Shown here: one piece after another, positions 33,901 to 47,100 of the stretch
Position numbering within the stretch: position 1 is the first letter of the stretch
How the letters are laid out: every line of letters begins with the position of its first letter
Assembly: GCA_964035545.1 (NCBI GenBank)
Contig: OZ037767.1
Span: 23,107,128-23,171,127 of the forward strand
DNA length: 64,000 bases
Reading direction: 5' to 3'
Source: Bugula neritina
Taxonomy: Eukaryota; Bryozoa; Gymnolaemata; Cheilostomatida; Bugulidae
Notes under the pieces: model-generated
Seen by the model: only the letters and a program-made list of their open reading frames with translations
Databases searched by the model: none
Told to the model about the DNA's origin: nothing
Position numbers and translations under genes: made by a program

Positions 33901-34781
33901 TTATAGAAATGTTTTAATATTAGTGGCAGGCTGAAGCATGTATGTAAGGTTTTGCATTGTTATTTGAATGTCATCTAATGGCTATGAATATGAAAGACAT
34001 TACCTGTTGTCATGGTTACATACAGCGGTCTCGCAGCTTATCTCGTATAAGACTCAGTGCATGCCCCTTTTATAAATATGCTTCTTGCATACTTTCAAAT
34101 ATGCTAGAGATGTGTGCAGCACTTTATGGGTGACTAAAACTGTATCAATAAAAAATGATTTTATATGTGATTTAATAAAAATTTAGGTTTTTTACTCCAT
34201 TTGCTCTAATAATTTACTATTTTGATATTCTGTTAACCCATTATTGTCTGGCAATAAATTATGTCCAGCAGCAGGGTAAACTATTTTATTAGGACAGGCT
34301 TAAATAAGCATAATGTAGCGCAGAATTATGAGATATTTGAAAAAAATCAAAACACGCATTTGGTTATCAGTCAAGGGTCTGATAGAAAAAATGTACACTA
34401 TGTTTTTTGCAAAATACAAACTACTATCTGATTTGAAATGAACTTTATTATCATTATTGCTATACCTACTTACACTGGCAAAAATCCGAAATAAATTTTG
34501 CTCTTAGAACAGCTATATACAATGTAATTGATAAAACAATAGTTGTTGCACAATAGTTGTGTATAATATTATGTAAACTGTTCACATTATTTTAGGCTTC
34601 AGCTAAGAACTGGGACGGTCCCATGTTAGGACCTAAAATGGCTACAAAAAATGAGCGAGAATTTACTGAAGAACAAATTCGAGCTGGTCGAGACAGCCAT
34701 ATTGGACTACAAGCTGGATATAATAAGGGTGCAACTCAAAGTGGAATAAACATGGGCAATACTAGGCATATCGTAGACTAG
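27916..34781 (+). CDS. Calponin/transgelin (Mp20)-like actin-binding protein
   Basis: Exons: 27916-27972, 29188-29312, 29506-29710, 34596-34781 (TAG), giving 190 aa, the usual size of the Mp20/transgelin family. Residues ~20-128 are one calponin-homology domain (AVAWMTEVL, NGAYLCELINAIAPNSVKKI, FQTVDLWEKRNIPAV). The last exon encodes GPMLGPKMATKNEREFTEEQ and one calponin-like repeat, GLQAGYNKGATQSG (from residue 166), ending NTRHIVD. The family binds and stabilises actin filaments in muscle and other contractile cells. The start codon opens the CH-domain N-terminus at the normal distance. AATAAA at 35103-35108 is a likely polyA signal. A second in-phase last exon lies at 33466-33534 (separate entry). 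Confidence 0.93.
28985..29187. repeat. ~30-bp repeat abutting an acceptor
   Basis: Four or five units of TTTCATGTGAGAGACTAACC type run up to the acceptor of calponin exon 2 (TTTTGTATGCAG|GTTGAC). The remainder of this 1.2-kb intron is AT-rich without features. Confidence 0.75.
29711..33465. other. Large calponin intron
   Basis: Holds an AT-rich minisatellite at about 31225-31460 and a 24-bp TCTAACACAACTACTTCTGG repeat at 31953-32050 that leaves spurious frames open on both strands. The array at 33300-33465 is listed separately. No nested gene is seen. Confidence 0.5.
33300..33465 (+). repeat. Repeat array made of 3' splice-site copies
   Basis: Units of about 33-36 bp of the form TTGCTACTGCATACAG|RGGTGTAAAAGGGG. 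Acceptor-like ends occur near 33332, 33365 and 33400. A mutated unit (CATACATGAG) follows. The last unit is the real acceptor of exon 33466-33534. Confidence 0.8.
33466..33534 (+). CDS. Alternative terminal exon of the calponin gene
   Basis: A strong acceptor (TTTCATACAG) is followed by 22 in-phase codons and TAG. The phase-0 junction equals that of exon 34596. The peptide begins AAWKGWKGPTIPWEV and ends AKMDI; it would replace the calponin repeat and give a 151-residue CH-only isoform. AATAAA at 34147-34152 could terminate this transcript. GC content and Trp/Pro richness stand out from the AT-rich intron. It could also be a stop-containing poison exon. Confidence 0.6.
   Translation, partial: AAWKGWKGPTIPWEVPPAKMDI
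34147..34152 (+). terminator. PolyA signal for alternative exon 33466-33534
   Basis: AATAAA about 610 bp downstream of the alternative stop and before the acceptor at 34596. Assigned by position. Confidence 0.4.
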
Positions 34782-35102
34782 AGTTCAACAGTTATGTTAT
34801 CTATCATTACCTCAGTCAACACCTCAGTGATTTCAATTTAAGTTGTGGTTTTATCCATAAAAGAATTTGAATGAATAAGTTTATGTTTTGAAGATTTTTA
34901 TTCCAGTTTATTTGTGCTTTCATAGACATAGATGTCAACAATATCAGTGAAATTTGCTGCTCAGCTTTCTATATTTTAGTTTCTATTTTACAAAAACTTT
35001 GCTGATTGGCCATTTTGAATTTGCTATTATTATATTCCAGCGTTGTGCTATATTATTTCGCTGTCTCAGTTTATATATTATATAGTGACTATGTATAACA
35101 TT

Positions 35103-35108
35103 AATAAA
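35103..35108 (+). terminator. PolyA signal of the main calponin transcript
   Basis: AATAAA 322 bp after the stop at 34781, followed by T-rich sequence. Confidence 0.5.
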
Positions 35109-37009
35109 AGTGATGTTAAAAAATAAACTTTCAACATTGTATTGCATACCCATTGCAATGTTGCCTCTTCTTATGCATTCAACAAGTACTAATTTATAAC
35201 TTTGTGCCAGTCAAACAGCAATAGCATAAACATGCTGGTTATATTTACATGGAGCAATCGACTGTTTATAAATTATAACATATCTTTATAACTATATTCT
35301 GCAGAAATAGAGTATAGGAATTGCAATTAGTGTACAAATACATGTAGTTATACATAATCTTATTATATGAATAGTTATGATTTAGCATATCATGAATGGT
35401 TATATGTTAAATAGTTATCTATGTCATCATTTATACTTGTAGTTTGTATGTTAGTGTGTATATATAGTATATACGTCAGTGTATATAATATATATGTCCA
35501 TATATATAGGTCATCAAAAATAGTATATATGTCAGTGTATATAGTATATATGTCAATGTATATAGTATATATGTCAGTGTATATAGTAGTTATGAGGTGT
35601 ATATAACATATAATATGTCAGTGTGTATATATGTCAATGCATATAGTATATATGTCAGATCAAATTCATTATAGCTTGCATGAGCTTAATGTCAATAAAG
35701 CAAGTCAACTGGTGGACTTGTGCATCAGACAGGTAGAAGATATTGATTAAACTCAATATTACAATATAAAAGCAACAATAAATCATTAATATGACTCTAT
35801 TGTATACAGAATACATGAGCGGAAGGCTGACTGTGATGCTTAGTTTACCGACTGTCAAGAAAGACTGTCAGTTGCGGTTTAGTATTGATTGGAGCATTTA
35901 CTAAAAAATTTACCTTACTGTGGGCCTGAAGTCTACCATATTACACTGCAATACACTAGTAGGTTAATATATATTACACTACAATACACTAGTAGGTTGA
36001 TATATATTACACTACAATACACTAGTAGGTTAATATTTATTGCACTACAATACACTAGTAGGTTAATATTTATTACACTACAATACACTAGTAGGTTAAT
36101 ATTTATTACACTGTATATATACTAATATATTATACTGCCTGAAGTCTACCATAATATACCAGTAGGTTACTATACATTATACTATGTACTACTAGGTTAA
36201 TATATACTATATATATATAACATAGTAACGCAGAAATTTGTAAACGTTCTTTTTATTTAAATAATAATAAATGCACTGGTAGGCTGATTGCATGTGAAAT
36301 AATGTTTTTGTGATGAGATATAGGCTACTGCAATTTTCAAACTTTGTGAAAAAAGGGCTAAAGACCTCAGCTTTTCTTTTCTTCCCACAAATTTCTACAT
36401 TATTTTCTAGATTAAAAGTTGAGAATTTTCTCAAGTTAAAAAGTGCTGCTGCCTGCTTTGCTGTCTCTGAATACAAATCCACTGACTCACAGAGTCTGTG
36501 GGAACTGCTGGTGCGGTTTGCTGTGTGTGGCAGCGTCTAGACTGAGATTCATCAGCTCTAACAGTCTTACTAACAATAGTGACATCTTCTGCTGCCAATC
36601 ACAGGCTATCTAGCTACCAATGTATTCAATGCCATTCTTCACTTTCCCTTTACATTTCTATATAAATCCTGTATCAGCTGAAAAAAGAAAGAACATTCTA
36701 GTAATTAGAAAACCAAGCACCTTTTTTAGACAGCATCAGCTTCTTGCTACTCTCTGACAGCATATTCTTACATAATATAAATTAATATTGTGTGTAACTG
36801 CAATTAAAAATTAGACTATTCATAGATCATTTTGTACAAAGAAGGTTATTTACTAGCTAAAATAATACACTGAAAATGTGTTGTAGTGTTATCAGATATT
36901 TCATATAACATTTTATAATATTAGCAGGTATAGTTTTTGCATTGAGTATATTATTAGTGCCGCCTTCAGTACTGAGCTCTGTATTATTTAGAGCACCAGT
37001 ATTCTGAAC
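35109..37009. other. Intergenic with two minisatellites
   Basis: Repeats at about 35450-35660 (AGTATATATGTCAGTGTAT) and 35940-36115 (TACACTAGTAGGTTAATAT). Between 36300 and 36540 a frame is open on both strands, but I see no homology or splice structure. Confidence 0.5.
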
Positions 37010-38614
37010 ATGGATAGCCAACTTACACTGCATGTTGACAACTTGGCCATGTTCCTTGAGCCTAGCTTTACTAGGCACACAGTAGGTTACTACTCCATCA
37101 CCTCGGACAGCGTGTTCAAGGGAGACGATAGCGAGAAAGCTAGTCTGGTGGCTCTAAAAGAAGAAAAGAAGCCAACAGATGGCGTGTCACAGTATGAAGT
37201 ACCAGGATATATAGAACAGCTGAACCTAGATGATGGTGAGCAACTCTCTCATAGCATACAACCAGCTGTAAACTGAACACAGACAGTTCTTAGTTTACGT
37301 GGCTCTGTGCTCAGCTCAAAAAATTATATTTTATTAAGATGAGAGAATATTCCGGAAAGCAGATACTCAAATTTTCAATATTTTATTTTAACTTTTTCTG
37401 AAGCTCAACAGTATTGGTATAAAATATGATATAATATATAATATAATATAATATAGTATGATATAATATAATTATAAATAATGCAATATAATGTATGTAT
37501 ACTATATGTTTCAAACAGAATATGCAGAGCTTGTGCAAAGCTGTCCTTACATGAAAATGGTGTGTTCACAATTTCTAATATAAGTAATCAAACAAATGTG
37601 TTGAAAATTTAACTGCAGAGTTATTTTATAAGCCTGAAAAACCTGCATACAAAATATTGATCTTTACGAAGCCTAGTTTGCTGATTAGCCTGTACAAATA
37701 TGATGTTAGAGGGAAAGTGTATTTGCACACTTCTGAATATGATACCATTGAATTATATATAAATGTATAGTGAAAACATTGGTTTGAGCAAATCAATTTG
37801 ACATGAAGCATGTGTATGTGCAACAAATTAGAAAGTGCTTTCAAAGAGTTTTGTCCAATAAAATGAAAGCTCCGTAAGATGAACAGTTATCTGTGTGGGT
37901 ATTTTGGTTAAATAATTGTTGAAAAAATTACAGTTTAAGATCTGCAGTAGAGCCTTTTGGAGTCATCAGCTCCCATGTGTTGATCTATTACTAGCAATGA
38001 ACTTGATATGTTTTATTATAATTATAATAAATTTAGTGCAAGAAGCAGTTAAATTGGATTGAGGCTCACCATGTTGTCAACGAAAGCTCTTCTACAAAAT
38101 TACTAAGTCTGTACAACACTGCCAACTGCAAACAAATGAGCATGTTTATTACAAAAATAAAAATGTAGAGCACATTTTCCTAGAGGTTTGCACAAAATAA
38201 TTACAAATAGTATGTTAATTCTTATGACTATTAAATATAAAATACTTTTGAAAAGTAAAGTAGGTGATGCATAATGTAACTTGCCTCTAATGTCCTTACC
38301 GCACAATTTCAGATAGGTTTGTGAGATGTGTAAATATGTTAGATGTTTCCCTTCAACATTGGTTTGGGTAGGTTTTGAATCATACAATGATAAAAGTGAT
38401 GAACCAAGGCAAAAGGAGTTACTCAGATGGTTGAAGAAAAACCCCCAGGAGTGTCTGGATGTAGACGTGGTTTGCTCACAGAAAACGCTGAGCAAGATTT
38501 TTCAGGCTCCGTATACAGAAGCAACAGCTACTCCTTGGGAGGTCAAGGTGACCAGAGGACCTGATGGTATCTGTTACGTGGAAGAGGAGTAAGTGTCTAC
38601 TACAGCACAACTTA

Positions 38615-38700
<86 letters not shown>

Positions 38701-38816
38701 GCACGCGCGCACGCGCGCGCGCACGCGCGCACACACACCACATACACTCACACACCAAACACACATGTGCGCACACGAACACGCACACGAACACACACAC
38801 ATGCACGCACGCACAC

Positions 38817-38847
<31 letters not shown>

Positions 38848-40495
38848 TACATACACAAATACATAATAATATGTTGTTCAATACAGTATATCTTTACTAC
38901 TACATTGAAATTACAATTTCAGTGCAACATGGAGAGTGAAGTACAGGGAGATGAATAGCTACGCACAAAAGCAATATTTCCGCCAGAGAGCCTTTCAAAA
39001 GTAGGTTAAATGAATTTCTCTAACAATCAATAACATAATTCTACATTAACTTTCTTAGCTGGTGAGACCGCACAAAAAATAAATTGAAATATATAGTTAT
39101 ACGAAAATAAAATGGAATTAAAATAAATATATGAGTAATATATAACTAGAATATATCTGAAATAGAATTATAAGAGAGTAGGTAATAATATTGACAGGCT
39201 TAAGCATAATTATTATTAGTGATTTTTACTTGTCAAAAATATTGAGGCAATGAATAATTTTGAGACTTTGTACGTTGCTGATACCTTGTACATTGCAGAT
39301 GCCTTGTACATTACTGATACATTGTACATTGCTGATACATTGTACGTTGCTGATACCTTGTACGTTGCTGATACCTTGTACATTGCAGATGCCTTGTATA
39401 TTGCTGATACATTGTACATTGCTGATACATTGTACATTGCTGATACCTTGTCAACATTGTACTTGTTTTATAGTTACATGACTATCAAAAAAGGAGCCAA
39501 ACCGAAAAACATGCCGCCTATAAACCACAGCAGTGCATTCTTGAGAGTCAACAAACTGAATTTGGATTCAGGAGTTGTCATCTATCAAAGTGAGATTCAA
39601 TGCTTTGATATCAACTATAAAGCTATAGATCTTCGGGCAATTCCAGATGGTCAATTTGACATACCTGCTCCATCCACTAGGCTAAGGTTAGTTTCTACTC
39701 TAAGGAGTGATAAGTGTGCCTTTGCATTACCTAATACGTGTAGTTAAACTCGGCCTATACTATATCTACTGTTGCAGATGGTGGAGCGAAAGCCACTTGG
39801 CTGGAAATAATGCGATACTGTGTGGTTATTATGATAATGAGGAGGCTGAAACTACTATTCACAGGCTTCTGTCTTTTGATTTAAAGCACATGAAGCCAAG
39901 CAGAATCCACGACACGCCTTTTGATGAAGAGGTAGCCATCGGCTCTCTTTGCACATTCGTTCAGTTTGTCAAGGACATCACGGCAGATAACAGCATCAAC
40001 AGCTTCGTGCTTCGGTTTGAGCCCGGCAGCAAAAGAATGTGTGTCCTAGATCTGTCAGCAAGTCAAACCTTTTCAGTACCTCGTCTTGACACGCAGATTT
40101 CAGCGACAGATGAGACTTCTAGTGTGGAGGCTACACCAAGAGACCCGGGAGATCTGTCAGAGGAGGAGCCAACTCCGAATAAGTCAAATGGTTCACCCAA
40201 TGGAATGCCACGCTTGAGAAAAGTCAACAGACAAGATTCTACGGCCGTACCGGGGCTGAGGCGTAGAAACACCATGACAACAGAAATGGGGGAGGAGTTA
40301 GCTACCACCAAAGAAGCTCAGAACTTGGATAACGATGATGATAAGTATAAGAAAATGAGTGGAAGATATAGAGCTACGGAAGACATGGAAGATGTCAACT
40401 ACCAGCACTTAGCAATTATCTTCACATGTATTGCTGTTGTGTTCATAGGCATTCCTTGGATTGCGGACTTTTTTGGACATGGCACTTTGTATTAA
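37010..40495 (+). CDS. DXO/Rai1-family protein, catalytically degenerate, tail-anchored
   Basis: Exons: 37010-37235, 38372-38588, 38923-39000, 39474-39686, 39778-40495 (TAA); 483 aa with consistent phases. The DXO fold is recognised from N-terminal GYYSI, GFESYN...LLRWLKKNP, the ATPWEVKVTRGPDGICYVEE strands, RWWSESHLAGNN and SFVLRFEPGSKRMCVLDLS. DXO/Rai1 enzymes remove faulty 5' caps and digest RNA using an acidic metal site. Here the motif II Glu is Q173 (AFQNYM), motif III reads E214-I-Q216 instead of ExD, motif IV reads D226-L-R228 instead of ExK, and the active-site Gln after WW is E249. About 165 residues beyond the fold are polar and disordered-looking (DPGDLSEEEPTPNKSNGSP), then residues 456-477 form a helix ending FFGHGTLY. 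That is a tail anchor, which I do not know from this family. Family assignment is from memory of motifs. Confidence 0.78.
38615..38855. repeat. (CT)n followed by (CA/CG)n microsatellites
   Basis: A CT run from 38615 to 38698 is followed by alternating purine-pyrimidine CACGCGCG/ACACAC sequence, a potential Z-DNA former, in the second intron of the DXO-like gene, 30 bp after its donor. Confidence 0.95.
39265..39460 (+). repeat. 18-bp minisatellite in frame with DXO-like exon 4
   Basis: About eleven units of TTGTACATTGCTGATACC type. The frame is open from an ATG at 39250, reads ADTLYI repeats and runs without a stop into exon 39474 in its coding frame. Confidence 0.88.
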
Positions 40496-43400
40496 AAATA
40501 TTCTTCATTGATTCAAAAGTTGTCTCTTCTTTATTCTTAAGAGTTATTTGACTTACTCAAGACTTGCATTGATTAAGAGAGTGACAGCTTTGGTAGTTTG
40601 CTAAAATAGCCTTTAATATCTAGATTACAGTTTTAAATTCATTGACAAAGTCCTGCAACTTTAACCATGTTAGTACTGCCATGTGGCTTAAGGAGTTTTA
40701 TTTAATATTTTTGAAAGACTTAATATATTAATATATAAAGTTTTCACTAGACTGTAGAGCTTGCACTAACTTCAAATGTATTTTAGTATTATTATATGAC
40801 ACGTTGCAGATTTGTCTAATTACAATGATGACCATGCCTAGTTTAGACTCTGCAACAAGTTTATAATTAATGAATTGAGAAAACAATATGATTTTCTTTA
40901 GTTACTTTTGCTTATATAACAGTATCTTGATATATAATATTATTTATATTAATACACATTCTGCAGTAAAATAATTGTGCAAATTTCTTTTTTATTTATT
41001 GAAATAAATTTTATTGATAAAGCAATTTATATACATAATTCACTATGGTTTTCTTTATTAAAAATTGGGGGAAATATCATAATCAAATAATGAACTTTTT
41101 GCTATGTAAATGCAAATACTCAACTGATATCAAACTGCACAGGAAATGTTTGAAATGTTTAAATTTGAGTATTTAAAGTGATTAATTCAAAAGTTCATGT
41201 AATAAAATAATAGAATAGACTGCCAGTGTAAATACATATAAATATTATTTAAATTACATTTAAAAGCTAATTTGTTTTAAGAAGCATTTTACTATTTGCC
41301 ATATATACTTTATATCAGAAGTTTGCATAAAAATTGGCATGATTTGCTACAGCTTAAAACAATATTCTTGCAGTTATGCCTTTTTTACTCTTGTTTTCTG
41401 TATTTTAAAGTCACAGTTAAAGATTCATTAATTACTCCATTTATGCTCCGTTATATCTCATGAAATCCTAATGAAGTAACAAAATAGTATAACTTTTACA
41501 TGCATAAATTATTACATTATCTGTCAGCAAATTAATTCAATATTTTTTATGTTTTTATACTTTGCTCAGCAAAGTTTTGAAAATAGAAAAATCTTCAAAA
41601 AGCTTTAAATTTCAACAGCATGCATCCAATTACCTAGACCCTAGGGCGTATTACACAGAGCATTAGAACATGCACTTGTTCGTGTTCTATTCATACAGTC
41701 ACTGAATGGAACAAAACATCCTTGGAAGTTAATGGAGAATATCAGTTTGCGATTGTCTGTTTAGATGAGCTGGTATCTTGCTTGCATTTAGCAGATCATC
41801 ATAAATCCTAATTTTCAAACCTTTGATGTTTCACAAATATTTTATCACTGTATTCACAGCTACTAACCGATTAGCCTTGCAAAGTCACAAATATTTTGAA
41901 TACCACTCAGCTTTGGTCAGTTGCTCATTTCAGTTACACAATTTAGCTAAAAATAAATATTGTTGTTTGATATACCAGCAAACTTGAAGAGCTACATGTG
42001 AGCACAGCTATGTCTTTCAGTTATACGGCTTTTTAATCAATTTTAGTGCAGATAAACATTTATTTCGGAACAAAACATAACCTGTGTGAGCTGTAAACCT
42101 GCCTAGGCTGTTTTACTGATCTAGCTGTATTTACACTAGTCAGTAGTCTAATTGAAAATAAAGCATTTCAAAATAATTTTAGTTAATTTCTATAAAAACT
42201 TTTTTGCAGTTGTATAATAATAACTACACTTTGATTTTGTACCATATTTTCTATTTATTTCACTTTTTCTCTTTCTAGTTTTCTAGCTATATTTTCTATT
42301 TGCATGTGCAAGTTTTTAACAAACATGCAAGCTTACAGTATCTCTATCACAATAAAACACGCTTATCTATAAAAAAGACTTATAGATTAATTTCTTCTAA
42401 AAGGCAAAAATACATGTATGTTTCTGTCAGCTGGATTATTGCTTAACTTGAACAAAGCAGCAATACGTTGGCATAACCTGTGAAATTACAAGTTGAAAAG
42501 CCATAATTTGAAGAGTGGTCATAGTTTGAGGCAAGTTATAGTTTGGAGAAATCATAGGTAAAGCAGAAATCATGTGTATATAAGAAAACATCACAACATG
42601 AAAGAATTCACAGTTTGAGAAGAAGATACAGTGTGGGAGTGTCATTTAGCTCAAATGTATTGCACAATTTTAATACCATTTTTCAGCTTTTCTCAAAAAT
42701 GATTGCTGCTACAAATATAAAATAAGTTATATGAAATTTAAACAGCTTTTATGATAAAGTAATTTTACTTTGTTTTGTCAAATATTTTTTTAAAACAACT
42801 AAAACAAATAACAAGTACTCATTGCATTTTGCTGTATACTTACATTTGTTAAGCAAATATTGGTAATTTAATATAGCAGTATTTATAATACAACCAGCTG
42901 TTTATTGTGCTTTTCATATTCGGTATAGGAGTATTTGACTTGGAACTCTTATGTAAAATCAACAACTGCAAGCTATTAGTATTGGTGTTGGGTATAGGTA
43001 TAAGCATAAGCTATAATAATTTTAATAAAAACACTTTACAGCAATTGCTGGGGAGAGTGCTTTCTATAAGTTGAGATTAGTTCATATACCCAGTAAACAA
43101 TATTTTATTAGTTGTAAAATATGCTGTAGCTACTGCAATTCTGAAAAATCATTTTTTGTTTTTATATTTCAAACAATTGTGTTGCATATTCAAACAGGTG
43201 AGTTTCAAAGTATTATTAGTTTCATACAAACTATCAATTCAGCAGGGCTATGGTTCTGCTTGGAATACTACAAGTCATCTGAAATCTGTTGATTGCAATA
43301 ATTTATCATTTCTCCATGTCTTTAAAAAGTTTAGGATTTACTATTTCTATGCAGCACAGTGTAGTGCATGCTAGAAAAACGTTATCAACCATGTATAAAA

Positions 43401-44192
43401 GTAAAGAATTTCAATGCTGGCATTATTAAGGTTGTATGATTTAACCTCACATATTACCCTTAAACCTCTCTCTATCATAGAAGTAACATTTCTGGTGTAC
43501 ATGACTTTATAATGTCAATTAGATTAATAGTATATCTCGAGCATTGTAATTATACATAAAAATCTTAAGTGGCAAAAGACCGTCATTTTTTGTAAAAATT
43601 ATACTTTTAACTTCTGAATGTCCACAAATGCTACTTCAATTCTGTATTGTATGTATTTTATACAGCAATATATTAGCTTCTATATGTAATGTTAAAAACT
43701 TTGATCTAAGCTAAACGACAAATTTGATTAATTCTAAACCTAATGAAAACTGAAAAGAGACATATTATTCTAATCCATTATTTGACAACATTCTGTAATA
43801 TCAAGTATTGTCATAGTACCACAAAATATATGACAAACTATTAAATTGAAATAAATTCCACTTGTATATTTATAGTTGTAGGCAGTTGTGAGCTGCTGAT
43901 AAACTGCCTCAATAGATTCTGTAGCGAATCAGTGACATTCCCATTTGTTGATATTAAAAGTGGGAGGAGATTTCTTAGTGCTACTTTACTGGTCGGACGA
44001 AATCTTAAGTTTTTAGCAAACCATAACACACGGTTGCTTTTTTAAGAGCTGGTTCAAAAATTTGCTGGTTGAAAGTTGCAAGGAATGTACCACAGTGTAA
44101 GCACATACATGGACACAGCACTATAACACACACTTCTCGGCATCTTTGGATTTCTGTGAGATAGATATATTGTTTATTATAAATATAAGAAA
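40496..44192. other. Intergenic, no gene seen
   Basis: About 3.7 kb of AT-rich unique-looking sequence. Open frames here are short, with no splice context or recognisable product. Confidence 0.5.
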
Positions 44193-47100
44193 ATGAGTGA
44201 TATGGTCACATTTCAGGAAGATAGCGAAGAAGATTTGATAGATGTAGAGGATCTTGATAGGGATGAGAAGACAACTTTTAGTATAGCAGGTAGTACATCT
44301 AGGGTAAAAATTCCAGGTTTTTAAAGGTTTTGAAGAATCAGTATCGATCAGATGTACGCTAACAGAGCTGATGCTGTGATCTATCTCCTGAGGATTATAT
44401 TGTATGTTATTATAGCACACAGCTCAAACTGCAAAATATAACTCCAGTATACATATTTTGTATTTTAGACAATGCGCCACAAAATTATAAATATATCCTC
44501 AAATATTAGCTAAATTAATTATTTAGTTTTTTTTCAATTATGTAATATATTACATAGTCATTTAACTATTTGTAAACTTGAAAGCTAAATAGGGTAATAT
44601 ATTTTCTGGTTGAAAAAGATGCTGTTGAAACAAAACTTGACCAGTTGCCATGCATTTTTACCTCACATTTACACTATGAGCTGGGCTTATTTTACGCAAA
44701 GGCTGATGTATCAGTTGCAGAGAGACAGAGAGCCTTTCAATTCACAGTATCTGGTGACTCTGCATTCACTAAGATGGATGAAGTTGTGCAATCTACAACT
44801 AATGTAAGCATAGCAGCATATTTGGTAGTTCACATATTCTTACTACTCTCCTTGTTTAAAAAATATATTCTGTTGAATGCATGCAGTTCATAATATATTC
44901 TAATAAGATATACACTTTTTTTCACATTATCATTTTATATGTGCTTTTTATTTTTATAGTGTACTTTCTCTAAATTGTCATCTGTTACATAGTTTTGCCT
45001 TACAAAAATGACATGTTATTTATATTATTACTCACTGAAATAATATGTTTTAGATAATTTTTTGAACATTTTTTGTCTTAACACTTATGTTTTGGTATAT
45101 ATTTAGAAGATATAATGTAATTGATATGTGAAAACCTTTAAATTGCCATTGCATTACACATTGAAATTATAATAAGAATATTTACAAAGCAAGCTCAAAA
45201 TAAACTTACAAGTTATATCAATGCAGTTTTTTCCACAAAAACTGTTAATCTTAAAAATATAGTGACAAAAGTAAGTTTTAGAACAAATAAAAATACTAGA
45301 TGCAGACCACTTTCAAAATTAATTTAAAACATCTGCATATATTTTCTGCACAGATTTGTATAGGCTGCCTCTATATTCTTGTACTTTCATAGCTTGCATG
45401 CTGATGTTAAAACAAAATATAACATATAAACTTATATTTTGATTGTAAACATTTTATATGTGAAATATTTTGTTTAAAACATAACTTTCTTTTATTGTGG
45501 CAAAAATAATATAGAACTGAAAATTTGATTCTTTTCAAGAAAGCATATGCAAATGGAGAGAGTACAGCGACTGAAGCTGCAGAAAGTCTTGTGACTTCTG
45601 ACTACTCAACAGAAAGGAAACTGGGAGAAGTTAAGACTGCAGAGAACATCTCTTACCTTTATCAGCTGCAACTCCTGGCCCAGCAACGAGAGATTGAAAG
45701 ATTGGCCACTGCCAATAAGATGGCAGGAATGTTTTTATCTGGACCTTTATCAGCAGGTACAACCCAAGTATAATATATCGGGTACACCTCTGGTACAACT
45801 TGGGTACATCTTAGGTAAAACTCAGGTACACCTCAAGTGCACTGCAGAGTGCAGGTAAAAATTAGGTACACTTCAGGTGCACCTCAGGTACAACTAATGT
45901 ACAACTCAGCTACACCACAAGTACACTCCAGGTGAACCTCAGTACACCTGGAGTCAGCATCAAGAGATTGCTGTCAATTTTCCTTAATGTGAGATTAATC
46001 TGAACAAGCAACAGCAAGGTTTATTTGTTTATTCATTATGCTGCCAAAGACCCAGCAATATTGCTGATTTGATTGATTCTATATATTTATCTATGAATTA
46101 GTCAGACTCTTTATGATAGGAGGATTTTTAACTATTATTTGCTTATTTGTATTTCAAACTTGGTTTGACTTCGTTTTGAAGCTGCCATTGTTATATGCAA
46201 ACATAGTAGGCTAACTTAATAACAATTATGTTTTGCAGCGGGATTTACTGGATACCCACCGTTACCATTGCTACCAACACTGCAAACTCCACTACCAACT
46301 TCGTTACCTCCATTTCCCCAAGTTTGTGGACTTCCTTTGCCTGCTTATCTAAGAGGTAGATCCAACCTCCTGATGGCCTCGCATAGACCTTCTGAAGCAT
46401 GTCTTGACTTTTCAAATAGACATTCTTCAAGCTGCATTAAAGCTGCACCACTAAAGAGATATCGGTGTGAGGAGTGTGGGAAGGCATTTAGTAGGAGTAA
46501 TACCCTGATCACACACCAGGTACTGTGATAACAACCTTCTTGTCAAGAACGCAGAGCCTTAAGCTTTATCAACCTTGTCATGTGCCAAGTGTTGGAGCAA
46601 ATCTTAGAATGCATCAAGTCAGCTGGTCATTATATGGCAAATGTGTACTCAATTTCAGATGTTCAACTTGCAGCAAGTCATGTTTAATCAGCAAAGAAGC
46701 TGTTCAATCTAACTAGATATTCGATTTGTTGATATTTCATGAGATTTTTTTCAAGGACAAATTTTTTAATTTAGTTTGTTGATTTATCAGTCACTAATCT
46801 GTGCTCATTTTAAAGAGCAAAACATGTTAGATGTATGTTCACTTTAAAAAATATCACTTTGTCAAAACAAATAGGCCTACTCTTATAAATGTTATGACCC
46901 AGAAAAAGCAGATCTGCAATTGCTCCTCATTGCTTTAGTATCTTTTATTGTAGCGAATTCACAGCGGAGAGAAACCGTTCAAGTGCAATTCTTGTGGCCG
47001 AGCGTTTCGTCAGCCTGGAAATCTCACCAGACATCAACTAACCCACACGGCAGCAAAGCCATACGCCTGCGTCACCTGTGGCAAGGCTTTCAACAGGTCT

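Noticed and set aside
37518-37563. Possible extra exon (EYAELVQSCPYMKM) in the first intron of the DXO-like gene
   Set aside because: The acceptor is acceptable, but no donor gives the phase needed for exon 38372. Direct joining of 37235 to 38372 also aligns better with the DXO pattern.
38476-38958. Leu-Ser, Arg-Glu and Cys-Val repeat proteins
   Set aside because: CT and CA/CG microsatellites in an intron of the DXO-like gene.
41640-41720. CCTAGGGCG-type sequence as a second MITE end
   Set aside because: It shares only a few bases with the 21733 MITE and has no inverted partner nearby.
46525-46716. Possible extra coding exon between zinc-finger exons
   Set aside because: It reads from the intron after the 46519 donor, breaks finger 1 and has no matching acceptor or phase.
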